64,000 bases of DNA from positions 47,991,016-48,055,015 of the forward strand of contig NC_052019.1 in assembly GCF_015832195.1 (NCBI RefSeq), given 5' to 3'. Every line of letters starts with the position of its first letter. The stretch's first letter is position 1. The position numbers and the translations under genes are program-made. Below, piece after piece: positions 37,717 through 48,950 of the stretch. The notes under the pieces were generated by a model, which did not search any database, was not told where the DNA came from, and worked only from the letters and a program-made list of their open reading frames with translations. The stretch is from Motacilla alba alba (taxonomy: Eukaryota > Chordata > Aves > Passeriformes > Motacillidae).

Positions 37717-39319
37717 TATGATTTATAAGCTACTTTTCACACGCTACATGAATGTTATAAAGAAAAGGACAGCACTTCTAATATTGGTGATCTTTAATCT
37801 AAGCTGAGAACCTACTTGCAGGCCTCTAATACCTGGTCTCATAGTGCTATGTACAAGAGCTGCAGATGAATGAAATCACTGTACGATGCTTAATATTAAC
37901 AAATCCAAAGGAGCTTCTGGTGTGCAACTATAAAATTGTTCCTTATCCACAACCACAATCTTAACCCCTTTTCAGTTTTCCTTCTGTTATTTAAATAAAT
38001 AAATGACCCTCCTAAATTGCATTGGGTCAATTCAAAACAGGCTGTATCCAAACTTAACTAACAAGTTAAATTGGCAACCTGAAGTTCAACTGCAACAGCA
38101 AAACATAAAAAACTCTTCCTGCCAGCTAAAACTTCTAGAGTAGCTATGAAAACTATCAGCTGCTGCAGCTGCATTTCCAGAACACTGAAGTCCACAACTT
38201 CCTCATAAATGAAATGTCACAAAATAATGAATATCATTATAATCAGCTCTGCTGGGCCTGTTGCTTATTCATTGTGCTTTAGTTTAGTTAGCACACAACA
38301 CATAATAAACTGACTTTCTCTACTGTGGATCCACATAATTTCTGCCTGTAAGTCAAAGTTCCAGCGTTAGCATGGACTCCTGTTTTCTACACCTACAGTA
38401 TCAGCCATTAAGAATTTCATTTATTTAGTCTCCTGTCACATCAACATGACTTCCTTCAATAATTTCGCTATGGAAGTACCACCCACAGTAATGATTAAAA
38501 CCTATGGAATACGGAAGTTTTGGAAAAACCTGGGTCGCAGGAAGATGACAACAAGGACTGTTGTGTTTTATTACCATTCAGAGAGGGGAAGGAAGAAAAT
38601 TTTTTGACAGGAATAAATAGAATTGCAAGAGGATGTTACAGGCCATGACAAATGAAAAACAGTATGCCTCCCATGCCCATCAAGTCACCTGAATATCTGG
38701 CTTCTTTTTGCAATACAAACTTCTGTTAGTGGAATGTTGCTGTTCTGGGAAGTCAACCTCATGCTCAGCTATGCCAGAAAGCCTGACAATTTGTCACAGA
38801 CAGAGCTGATGATCACTTAAAAAGAAAGCAGGGTTTAGGGGTTTTTTTTCCTCTTTCCGAAAGGTAGCAAAAGAGAACAGTTCAAGGACCTTTCTGATGT
38901 TTTTTTATCTTCTGCTGGTGAGGAAATTATCTAATATCCTGGAATAACATTTTAATAAGAAATGCAGTCAAGTATCAGAGGGAGTAGTGAACTGTGCTCT
39001 CTCTAAAGACATGCTGGCATCTGAAACTATCTCTAAATACCTTGAAAATAGAGGTACTTTAGTTTTACTTTTAGATTGCCAGGTGAGTTGAGGAAATTTA
39101 AATGCTTATTAATAAAATAGAATAAAAAAGGGTTTTAATGCTATTTGATTAAATAAAATTCAATTATCTAGAGGCTATCTGGTTACTTTTGAATAATCAG
39201 TCATATGTAATCGTAATTAAAGGCTATACACTATTGGGGTTGATTAAGGTCAAGGATCATTACCATTTCCTAACTTCTGAGAATGTGATTTTGTACACTT
39301 AGTCATCTTTTATTTTGGG
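37717..39319. other. Non-coding AT-rich DNA
   Basis: No open frame above 60 codons and no repeat recognised. I see nothing to annotate. Confidence 0.65.
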
Positions 39320-39335
39320 ACATATATATATATAT

Positions 39336-39368
<33 letters not shown>

Positions 39369-39406
39369 CATATATATATACACGTATATATATATATGCG
39401 CACACA
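39320..39406. repeat. TA/CA microsatellite, 87 bp of alternating purine-pyrimidine
   Basis: A compound dinucleotide repeat: (TA)n (CA)n TATA (CA)n (TA)n CACG (TA)n TGCGCACACA. I checked alternation base by base and it is unbroken from 39320 to 39406. Known: such tracts, especially CA/TG and CG steps, can adopt Z-DNA under negative supercoiling, and TA runs can extrude cruciforms. It is likely polymorphic in length. Confidence 0.95.
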
Positions 39407-40518
39407 GACATATCATTATTTCCTCACAGCTTTCTCGTAGTTTACCTATGTGAACAACAATAACAACAAAAAACCCTTAGAAAGCTGGAGTCAGTTGTAG
39501 GTAAATAATAGTTTCCCTTCTTTTCTAAGCATTTTGTTCCATCCTCTATGCTCTCCCACACTCTTTCCATATATTCATGGTTATTTTTCTGTTCACATTT
39601 TTAGCCTCTTCTTCCCTCTTGCTTTCTAATAATAGCTTCTTATTTCTCTTTCTATATATCCTATTTTCCTTTCCTCATTCAGTCAAGATTTCACACCCCC
39701 ATTCTGAAACATGCAGACTTCTTCACGTTTTCCACCAGGCCAGGTATCCACCTTTGTGCAGCAATTTAGGATTGTTCAAAACATGCTTTCTGTCTGATGG
39801 TACCATTGGACACCAAATTGTATCGTGTACCTATTGTATGCACAGTAAGCTCTATAAATTCAGACTCCATTTAATTTGTGGCATATATTGCTAAGGTCAC
39901 TTGTACAGCCATGACATTGGCAGTATCAAGTTATTAGGATTGAGATGTTTACACAAAGGATCCCAGTAAAGAAAAAAAATAAATAGAAGAGTTTCTGCAG
40001 TAATACATGATTATAACTGATACAAAACACATACGCCATTAATTAGAGCATTAGTTATGCTGCACAATGAAAGACCAATTATTTCTTTGCTAGCTATACT
40101 TCCTCCTGATGTGACTCCAAAATCCTCTACAAAGGTCATTTCAGCAGAAGTGGGAAATACACTTGAACATGGAGGCTCCAAAAGCAGCAAAATTTGATCA
40201 CACATACATAGACTGTGAAATTAGCTATGGAATTTTGAACAATTTCTACTCCATGAATATAATTATTCATTATATTAATGCCAAAGGAGCTAGGCTGTGC
40301 AAGAGGTGATTACACAGTGGAAGACACAATGTTCAACAATATTGAAAATATTATTACAAAATTATTACAACACCAATAGGTTGAATTAACAGTACAGAAA
40401 GAAATACATGATGTCGTGACACAGATTAACCATAAATTCACTTTGTATACCAGAGGAAAATGACAAGCAATGATGATTACAAAAGCAGTTAGAGACTGAC
40501 ATTATGCTATTTGAAACT
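39407..40518. other. Non-coding AT-rich DNA
   Basis: One 105-codon + frame (39577-39894) is rich in Phe, Leu and Ser from T/C-rich DNA and has no recognisable motif. Nothing else to annotate. Confidence 0.55.
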
Positions 40519-40628
40519 TAAAAAAAAAAAAAAAAAAACACAAAAAAACCAAAAAAACAAAAACAACAACAACAAAAACAAACAAAAAAAAAACAAACAA
40601 AAAAACCCCCCAAACAAACCAAACAACC
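40519..40628. repeat. A-rich low-complexity tract
   Basis: Starts with a run of about 19 A, then CAAAAAAACC, CAACAACAACAAAAAC and similar words. Its reverse strand yields a Phe/Val-rich open frame that is an artefact. No retrocopy body or target duplication seen. Confidence 0.85.
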
Positions 40629-42966
40629 ATTTTCACCTCCAAAACCCAGTCCATTATAAGATTCAGAAAGAGTTTGTGAAATAAGGGCAACATGAAACTT
40701 GCGTTTTGTAAAATCATGAATCATTTGACACATGTGTTTGAGTTCAGTATTCAAAAATAGTTATTGAGCAAAAAGACTTGGGGGAGATCAACAGCAAAGG
40801 ACTAGTCTCAATTTGCCTTTTTTTTTTTCCCACTAGTTGCAGGGACTTGAAATGAGAATAAAGTTGGGGAACTAAGCAAACATTCTCACTTAGGAAAGTT
40901 GCTTCTGAAAATAGATGGTGCATTTTTATTAACTTATTTTTAAAAGAATTGCTCAGTGTCTTGGTATTCACAGCTGCATTTTCACTGGATCATCCCTGCA
41001 TAACAACACGGCTAAGCACAGTCCTGGGAACAAAGTCCTGATCAATAATCTCAGCTCTCTGCTGATCTCCCCTGCAAGAAGACAGTTCTCCTGCAATGAT
41101 TTTCTCATCCACAAAAACCAGACACAACACATAGATCCATGGGTAGGCAAATCCTTTTCCAGTGGTTCTTTAATTAGTATTTGTGAAGTGCTCTGAAGGC
41201 AAGTTCTCAGAGAGAAAACCATTAGCAGCAGCATCTTTCATGTGGCATGCTCATTTAGCTCACTAGAAATTACAGAACAGCACTGTTGCAGCTGACCCCA
41301 AAGGCAGGGCTGAAGGTGGATGCTCCTCAGCCCACCTATGTTTCTCTCAGTATAATTAATTGCCATCTGGTCTGATCTCAGTCAAGAGCCAGCAAGGAGC
41401 TACTTGCACTAATCACAGTTAATATAATCATACCTGCATGATTAGAAAGTTAAAACGAGTACAAAGAAAAACAAGATTGAACTTGTAAAGAGGTTTTATC
41501 CTGCATTTTAAGTGTCAAGCAGCCTGATCAGAAGCAATGAATGCCATGCCCAAAGTGAGTCAACAGCGTAGATACCAGCCAGGCACAGCACTGGCCAGTG
41601 TTCATTGCTTAGTAGCTCTCTGTAGTCTGTATTTATGTTTGCTTACAGTACAGAGAGGCAGCAGCAATTAACAGCTTGGCAGGAGCAATGCTTCACACTT
41701 TTCACATTTGTATTTTGGGCTGCTGAGGAGGCACTAAGAGCTGAACACCACAAGGACCCTGTGGAACACTGTGAATAAAACCTGCAAGTGCAACGTGAGG
41801 TAATGACTAGTATCTTCTGCCAAGAGTCCCAGAAACTTGCATCAGTTGGTACTAATGAACCAAACATGTGAGTAACACAAATTCAGATATGTACAACTCT
41901 CCTCCCCCATCTATCCCTGCTTTTGTATTGGAACAGAGACCTTATGCAGTTTGTACCTTCCTGACTTTTCTTTTTCCACGCTCAGACAACAGATACTTTG
42001 TTAACACACTTCCTGAAGTTTGTTCTCATTAAGTGACCGGGAGAAGCACTGACAAAAATGTAGCACTACAAGGTAACACCTCTAAGAACACTCCACGGGT
42101 TATGAAAGCAGTGAAACAAGTATGCAGTGAAGTTTAAAAAACACTTTAACATTTTTCCGCCACACTTTTTGCAGCATCCTTCTCATGAGCAAATATACTT
42201 TGAGCCTGAAGAAGGCTATCACACAGCTCTGAGACCTCCCATATATGATTTCCTGTGATCATAATTTCATCTAGGTATACAAAGACAACTTGTCATTGAT
42301 AAATTATGTGTAAGAATTTCTGTTAATTACTACACAACCCCTGGGTAAATAAAAATAACAAAACCAAAACAAATTAATCTTGTGAACTTAATAATCACAT
42401 AAGCCCATAGCTACAGTAATAATTAGTACAACTGAAGAGTAAACCAATTGATAGCTATTGTTACCATCTTTATAATTGAAGTTAGCCAGAAAAAAAACAA
42501 AACCAACAAGTCTTAAACTCTGCTATTTTCTAATCATACAGTGACTGCTTCAGAGCCAAATCACCCTCACTACTAGAAAACTATTTCTGTTGGCTGCTGA
42601 GAAGTTATGGCAGGTGGATACATGGTGTTTGCATGGGACACAAAACTCCATTGCAACAGTAGGAAAATTTAAAAGTTTTAACATGTAGAAGACAGCATAG
42701 TTGAGCATCAAACCTCTGCAATCAAGACTCCACAACATAATTTGTAAGTCATCAGTCCATTGGGACACCACTGCAGCACTGGCATTATTCAAGGGAGCAG
42801 CAGAATTCAGATGCCAGTAGTTTAAATTGTGCATTTCTAGACCGGACCACAGCCACATTCTGAGCTACAAGGACCTTTTAGCAAAGAACTTTCTTAAACT
42901 CTCTAATTACCACCAACAGTTAATTAGTATCAAGCCAAAGTGGTTTAGCCAGGAAAAGATAAGCTT
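40629..42966. other. Non-coding DNA
   Basis: No gene or transposon recognised. Minus frames of 70-90 codons at 40744-41234 and 41643-41867 have no motifs. A T run lies near 40819. Confidence 0.55.
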
Positions 42967-42993
42967 AAAAAAAAAAAAAAAAAAAAAAAAAAA
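42967..42993. repeat. Poly(A) run, 27 bases
   Basis: An uninterrupted run of 27 A. The upstream 300 bp contain no recognisable mRNA-derived sequence and no clear flanking duplication, so I class it as a simple mononucleotide repeat and not as a retrocopy tail. Confidence 0.9.
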
Positions 42994-44316
42994 GCTGCTT
43001 TAGTAGAGCATGATACTGGAACAGTTAAGTTTCCTGTTCTTTTACAGTTTTCCCCATTTTGTTTTCTCTTTGGATTACATTTACTTGTAATGTAAATACA
43101 AAAACCTAGGACAAAGTTTACTGCAAGTTCTCATTGTTTTTAACAAGCTTATTTCCTAACTGGTAAGAGTATTTTAAAAGCAGCTATGCAGAGGGTAAAG
43201 TTAGTTTTACTTACACATGTAAAATATAACCAGTATTTTCCAGCAATGTATGTGGTACAACTTAAACAGGTATGAATTACACAGGATGTGCAGAGTCAGC
43301 TCTAAATGCCAGAAGTGTGTTAACTTCAAAGTTAACTTCAAAGCTATGCTTTCACTACTGAGTAACATGCTTTAAGAACCCTATTTTTTCAAAGCTACTT
43401 TAAAAGCTCTTGTTAGCCAGAACATTAGCAAGAGCAGGCAACCACAACTTTTATTTGTACCCTCTAAATGCTTTATAAGGTATTCTCCTTCAAAGGCCAC
43501 ACTTACCACTGACAGGAAGAAAACTGTTCAGAGCTGCTGTGGTCCTTCACAATGGTCAGAAGAAATCATGAAAATAAAAACATCATCATTGACTCAGAAC
43601 CTTTAATGCCACATAGGAACACGATTCTTTTCTCTATTTGCTTCTTGCATAGAAAGCATTTTTTAAGCATTTCCTTTGCACGGTATTCCTGCCTCTTTGA
43701 GCTCTTTAGTACTGATTTACCACTCTGCTGGCACCCCAAGGCAGGTTACTTGAACCATACACCGTGCACCAAGCAATGCCTGCTCACCCTTGCCCCTGTC
43801 AGGGCCATCCCACCTGATCCCAGCAGCAGTCCCTCCAGGTGCACCCAGTAACCTCCACCCATGCAGCCCAGATTGCTATTAGTCCTGCTCTCCATCCCAG
43901 TACATTATACTGAAGTCCACAGTAAGCTAAATATAAAGAGGAAGAGAATGCTTTTTTGTTTTGTTAAAATAAAGCTCCTGCATTTATCAGCTCAGAGCTG
44001 CCAATGCTCAGGTCAGATTCCCTGCTCCTTGCAAAATTTTCATTACCCTGAATGCTATTCCTTTTCTTTTAAGATTGCATTGAGGAATTACATTTTGTCA
44101 TAAAGAGAGAAAAGGGAACTTCAACTGAATTGGCTTCATTTATTAACCTCACTATTCAATTAGTGCAAATGAATTTGCAGTGTTTCAATTAATAGAGTCT
44201 AAAGAGGAATGGGAGACCAGAGTCATGCAGCCAAATTTGTGTTTCTCACACAAATGGCTCATAAGAACCAAGTGATAAGCAAGTTTCAAGGCTTCTAGCC
44301 CAGCTGTAAAACCTAT
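42994..44316. other. Non-coding AT-rich DNA
   Basis: Contains a 12-bp direct repeat, TTAACTTCAAAG twice, at 43320-43343. The 99-codon + frame at 43552-43851 shows no motif. A minus-strand donor-like site GTG|GTAAGTGTG lies near 43502 without a strong acceptor. Confidence 0.55.
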
Positions 44317-44640
44317 CACATAATCACAGAATGGACTGGAAGAGAATTGGCTTGGAAAGGATCACAATGGTCCAAGAACCCTGCTCAATCCAGGGTCATC
44401 AGAATTGTGTCCAGACAGTTCTTGATTATCTCCAGTGACAAGAGATCCCTAGGTATGCCAGAGTTATCCTCTCCAGTTTGGTTACACGTATTCAGGTGAC
44501 ACTTCCTGTGTATCAGTATCTGCCTGCTGCCTCTTGTCCTACAGCCTGGCACCACCAAGAAGAGCCATGAGGGACACTCCACAGCATCTCTGGCTGATCT
44601 GTTCCAGTGCTCAGTCACCTGCATTGCCACTGAGAAACTT
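44317..44640 (-). mobile_element. Diverged, rearranged CR1 LINE fragment
   Basis: Minus orientation. The + strand begins ATCACAGAATGGACTGG (CR1 3' end) and continues with CR1-like blocks (CATCAGAATTGTGTCCAGACAGTTCTTG; CTTCCTGTGTATCAGTATCTGCC; TTGCCTCTTGTCC-like GCTGCCTCTTGTCCTACAG; GGCACCACCAAGAAGAG). A block resembling CTGTTCCAGTGCTCAGTCACC, which normally lies nearer the 3' terminus, appears at 44600-44624, after instead of before them. So the copy is either internally rearranged or two old pieces side by side. Subfamily looks different from the copy at 29300. The end is uncertain by about 50 bp. Confidence 0.7.
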
Positions 44641-45825
44641 GCATAAAAAAATCAAACCCAGGAGATTGAGTTTGAAACTGATGACCTTAAAAGTGTTCTC
44701 CTTTCCATGTTCTTTCCCTCTCAGTCTCACCTCTTCTCCAGCACATTCCTATCCAGATGTGTCTAGATTTTCTGTGCTTCTACTTCACATGATATAAGAG
44801 GGCCTTGGTTAAAGAGAACCTTCCAGCAAAACAGCAGTTTGTATTTTGTACTATGCCTCTCAGCCCTTCTCCACATTGCCACTGGATCAAAGCAAGTCCC
44901 CTAGTTTTGGGTCACTTTCAAAAGCAAGACAGGTCTTTCTTCTTCTTTACTGATACCCTTCTCAAGCATTGTTTGCTTGCTCCCCAGCTTTAACTGTGAC
45001 TTCCACATCATCTCCTCAATCCTCTCACACCCCCAGTGTGCCATTATTATAGAGGGTCACCATGGAAATAGCTTGCAGGAGATCCCTGTGCTAATTGTTG
45101 AAGATATCCTGACTTTTATTAATCTCATACAATTATATGGCACTTCAAAATTTATCAACAACACATTACCCTACAGCAAGAACTCCAGTGCTCTGTCTCA
45201 CTCCAGTTTGTACTCCCACAGCTCCAGCATCCTCAGGAAATACACTGATTTGGTTTTGAAGGACTAGGGGACACTGGCAGTTGAGGAGTCCCCACCAGTG
45301 GGAGAAATGTTGAGATAAATGAGCTGACAAGAGCTCTGTATGGCTGCCTGTCTCTCAGACAGCAAATTAACTATGAATTGTGACAAACCAGGTCTCAGCA
45401 CTGAGGAAAAGGTACTTTGTGTTTGAGCTACTTCTTCAGCAGAGCAGCCTAAACTTCCTCTAGATACAGCAATTTGATACGCTATATTTTTAGTCACATA
45501 TTTCCCCTTAACAAAGAGAAAAAACCAGACATTTACATGATGTTAGATATAGAGAAAAAAATGAGAGCAGAATTCAGTATTTTTCTACCTATAATTCCAG
45601 TTCACCCTTCAACATGCACTCATTTCATACCAGTAGCTGACAAATACACAACAATGACCCGGTGACTGCTTTATATTTATTGCAGATTTTCACAGTGATG
45701 GACATTCACACCAGGTACTTGGGGGAGAAAAATGACAGCCTAGGGATGCTCTAGAACTGCACTGAAAGCAGTGTGTAAAAGTTACTCTTCCACCTACTAT
45801 TTATTCTGTATTTGCTTCCACATAC

Positions 45826-45862
45826 TCCCAAGAATTTTTAATGGTTCCCAAGAATTTTTAAT
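45826..45862. repeat. Direct repeat, period 20 bp, two copies
   Basis: TCCCAAGAATTTTTAAT occurs at 45826-45842 and 45846-45862, separated by GGT. Confidence 0.85.
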
Positions 45863-46079
45863 TTCACATAAAAGGTTAACTTATTAGCTTACATCATCAT
45901 CTTTCAATGACAGCTCTGTGCTTCCAGATGCTCTGGCCACACGACAAGAAAAGCTCTGGATGTCAGAAGGCCACATTCAGATTGCAGACCAACACAACAC
46001 ATGTGAGTGTATTCCAATCATTCAAATCTCTGGCAATTTGTTTTCCCTCAGACATAACGGAAATCCTTACTGATCACTT

Positions 46080-46153
46080 ATTGCAAAACTATTCTATGTA
46101 TTATGCAAAATACATATTCTATATATTATTGCAAAACTATTCTATGTATTATG
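46080..46153. repeat. Direct repeat, period 48 bp, two copies
   Basis: A 26-bp word beginning ATTGCAAAACTATTCTATG is present at 46080-46105 and again at 46128-46153. The 22 bases between are AT-rich and partly similar. Confidence 0.85.
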
Positions 46154-48900
46154 TATGATTCAGGTTTGAATAAATGTGAATTAAATGTCATAAGATCAAT
46201 TATCACTCCTCATATAGAAACCAGTAAAAATTCATTTTGCCCTTTTCTGAAATTAAAAATAATTACTCTTCAACTAATCACCATTGTGCAGTTTTCAAAG
46301 TCTGTTACTCTTCTTATTGTTTTTGACTTGTTATTATGTACTGATGGTGTCACAAAGAGATGTTGCAGGCAGAAAGTCCATTGTCATTTATCTTGTGCAC
46401 TGCTTGGAGACAGCTACATTTCTTACTGAACTAGTGAATATAAATGGCACTATAAATAGACAGCAAAACCTTTAAATATTTTACTGCTTTGGGACAGTCT
46501 AATGAAAGGCCAAATGCTTTTGTTCTTTTTGTCACTTCAGTGTTGACTTAGGGAGCTTTTCCATCAGATCATGCAGTAACTGTCACAGAGAGGAAATATT
46601 GCCTTCAAGGATTTTAATCTCAACTATATTAAAAGAATGGTGCTAATGACCTGCAATGCCTACATAAATCTTTATCCAAAGAAATGGGAAAATTACATAT
46701 TTATTTTCTGTAAAGAGGAAGTCAAATCTACACATACTTCGTCCCATTTTTCTCACAAATATCAGCATAGCAATATGTCTGACTATGTGGTGAAGCAGCT
46801 TGCACCTGATTTATGGTTGCAGGAAGGTCAAGAAGGATTTATTCAACTTCTGTAACTGCTTGTTCTGAGGGACAGCCTTCCATCTGGGGGGACAGACCTG
46901 CTCAGCATCTACAGCCTTCTTCTAGATCCACTCCCAGTGGCAGGAGAAGGGGCAGTTAGTTTTAACATGTTCTGACTGTGGAGGAAATGAATGTCTAGGT
47001 TCATGCAGCTGCTCTCACCTCTGTGCACAGCCCATATGAAACAGGGCCCTGGGTGGAGCTGTAGCCTGCAGGGTCAGTCCCATTTGCCTCCTGCAACATC
47101 TCGCTCCACTCTGTTCCTGTCCCTCTGGCCACCTCCTCCTCCTCCTTCCGCTGCCCAGAAGCCGGGGAGCACCCTGTAACTCTCACTGGACAGCAGGGAG
47201 AAACCTTTCCTGAGAAAGACAGGCAGAGGTTGTCTCCAGGAAATAACAAGGTGCAACACCTAATTAGTCAATGGAATTGCAAATAGAAGGGATGGCAGAG
47301 GAGACCATTCAGGTGACAGGCCTTGCCTAGCTGATAAGTACTGAATTTATTTGCATATAAACTGACTTCATTATTATTATACTACTATTACTGGTATCTT
47401 CTCAATGAACAAATACTAGAATTTTACTAGAATTAGGAATTCAGCAATTGAGAGATTTCCAGTGCTTGTTTTGAGAGCTCTTCTATTAATATTGTAATAA
47501 TCCCAACAATGTTACAAAATCTATAGGTTCTATCAATGCTGATTCTTATGATTATTTGATAAAATATCAACTGAAATAATAAAATCGAGGCATGGGCTTT
47601 AGCTTCTTTTTGAAGTAAAGGCTCCAGGTGACTGTATATGAAGCAAGAAACAGAAGTGTTCCACTACAGGTTACAGCAAAACAAGGAAAAAAACTCCAGA
47701 CTCTTAGATAAGCTGCCTCCCCTCTTGTGCTCTTTATCAAGACTAATAAATTTTCAATCAAGCTCTCTGTTTTAAGTTGGCCACAAACATTCACCAAGTT
47801 TAGTGGGAGCAGAATCTATTTCAGCTTCCCTGAAGAGGTGACCCTTTTTACAGTGTCCTGTGCTTGGGACCTGCAGGTACTATTGGAAAACACACTGAAA
47901 AAATGGGTGAATGTATTGTTATCCATAATGGGGGGCCAAGACATAAAAGAAACTTAAGCAGCTTCCAAAGAACACAATACATCTTTAATTGGGACACCAA
48001 TCACCAACAAGGACAGTTTTCACTACTCCTGTGAGTCAGTGGTCCATTTTTCCTTCATAGTTACATAAACCACAGTGATTTAATCCCATGCAATCAAGTA
48101 GAAGCCTTTTTATATTTTAATTTTTCTCCCTATTGAAGAGGTTAAAATTAAGCTGTTTTGGAGGACGTAAAAGAACAACTAAAAAGTACACAATCTTATT
48201 TTTTCGTCATCAAAATGTGACGATGACTATTATTACTAATTGGCAATATTTGAGATAGAAAACTGTTTATCACCACTAAATTCCCATTTACATTCAGCAA
48301 CTTTATAGAAAAACACATTCCCCAGCAATTTAAGCTCTCATTCTTGTACTTGGGGGAGCAATTGCTATAGGTTTCATTGGTGTTGTCAGTATTTCTGAGG
48401 TCAAAGATGTTAAGAAACATTCTACTTTTACACTTCCATGTTTTTATCCTTATGCAATTTTACTTTATGCAAAAAAACCAAGTTGCCTTTCAAGAAGGAG
48501 CTGTAAAGCTTCTTCTAGACCTTGCAAGTATGGTAAAAGTATTTTTTTCTTCAGGAATAGTACGTCTTGCTCTCACTAACATAGTTGTTGAATAAGTAAT
48601 TTTCAGCTCAAGGAGAACAACTGAAAGCAATTTAAACTAAGGCAGCTACACTATGGTAAAATACATTCAATGTGGCTGGACTGTGACAAGGACTGAAAAG
48701 ATTACAGCTGTTTCTGACTAGTTAGGAGACTTGGATATCAGTTTGGACTTGTCTGTCTGAGACATTTAGGGTATATTTGGGATTTTTTTAATTGAATGAG
48801 AGGTAGTGCAGAGAAAAGCTGCAGAGGAGCCTCATCTCTTGCTACTCATAAATTAAATTTCTCTAGAAAATATTGCAAGGCAGGATTGGACCTCAGAGAA

Positions 48901-48950
48901 TTTGTACCAAAAAATAAACGGGAAATTTGTACCAAAAAATAAACGGGAAA
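48901..48950. repeat. Perfect tandem repeat, 25 bp x 2
   Basis: The 25-bp unit starting TTTGTACCAAAAAATAAACG (48901-48925) is repeated exactly at 48926-48950, with no spacer. Confidence 0.92.

Larger units (their letters stand above)
44641..48900. other. Non-coding DNA with small duplications
   Basis: No gene recognised. Small two-copy repeats are at 45826-45862 (period 20) and 46080-46153 (period 48). A mildly GC-richer patch at 46860-47200 has frames on both strands without motifs. A POU-type octamer ATTTGCAT lies at 47349-47356. Confidence 0.55.

Noticed and set aside
40502..40754. Phe/Val-rich minus frames
   Set aside because: Translation of a low-complexity A-rich tract on the opposite strand.
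42900..42993. 27-A run as the tail of a processed pseudogene
   Set aside because: No mRNA-like sequence upstream and no matching direct repeats on both sides.
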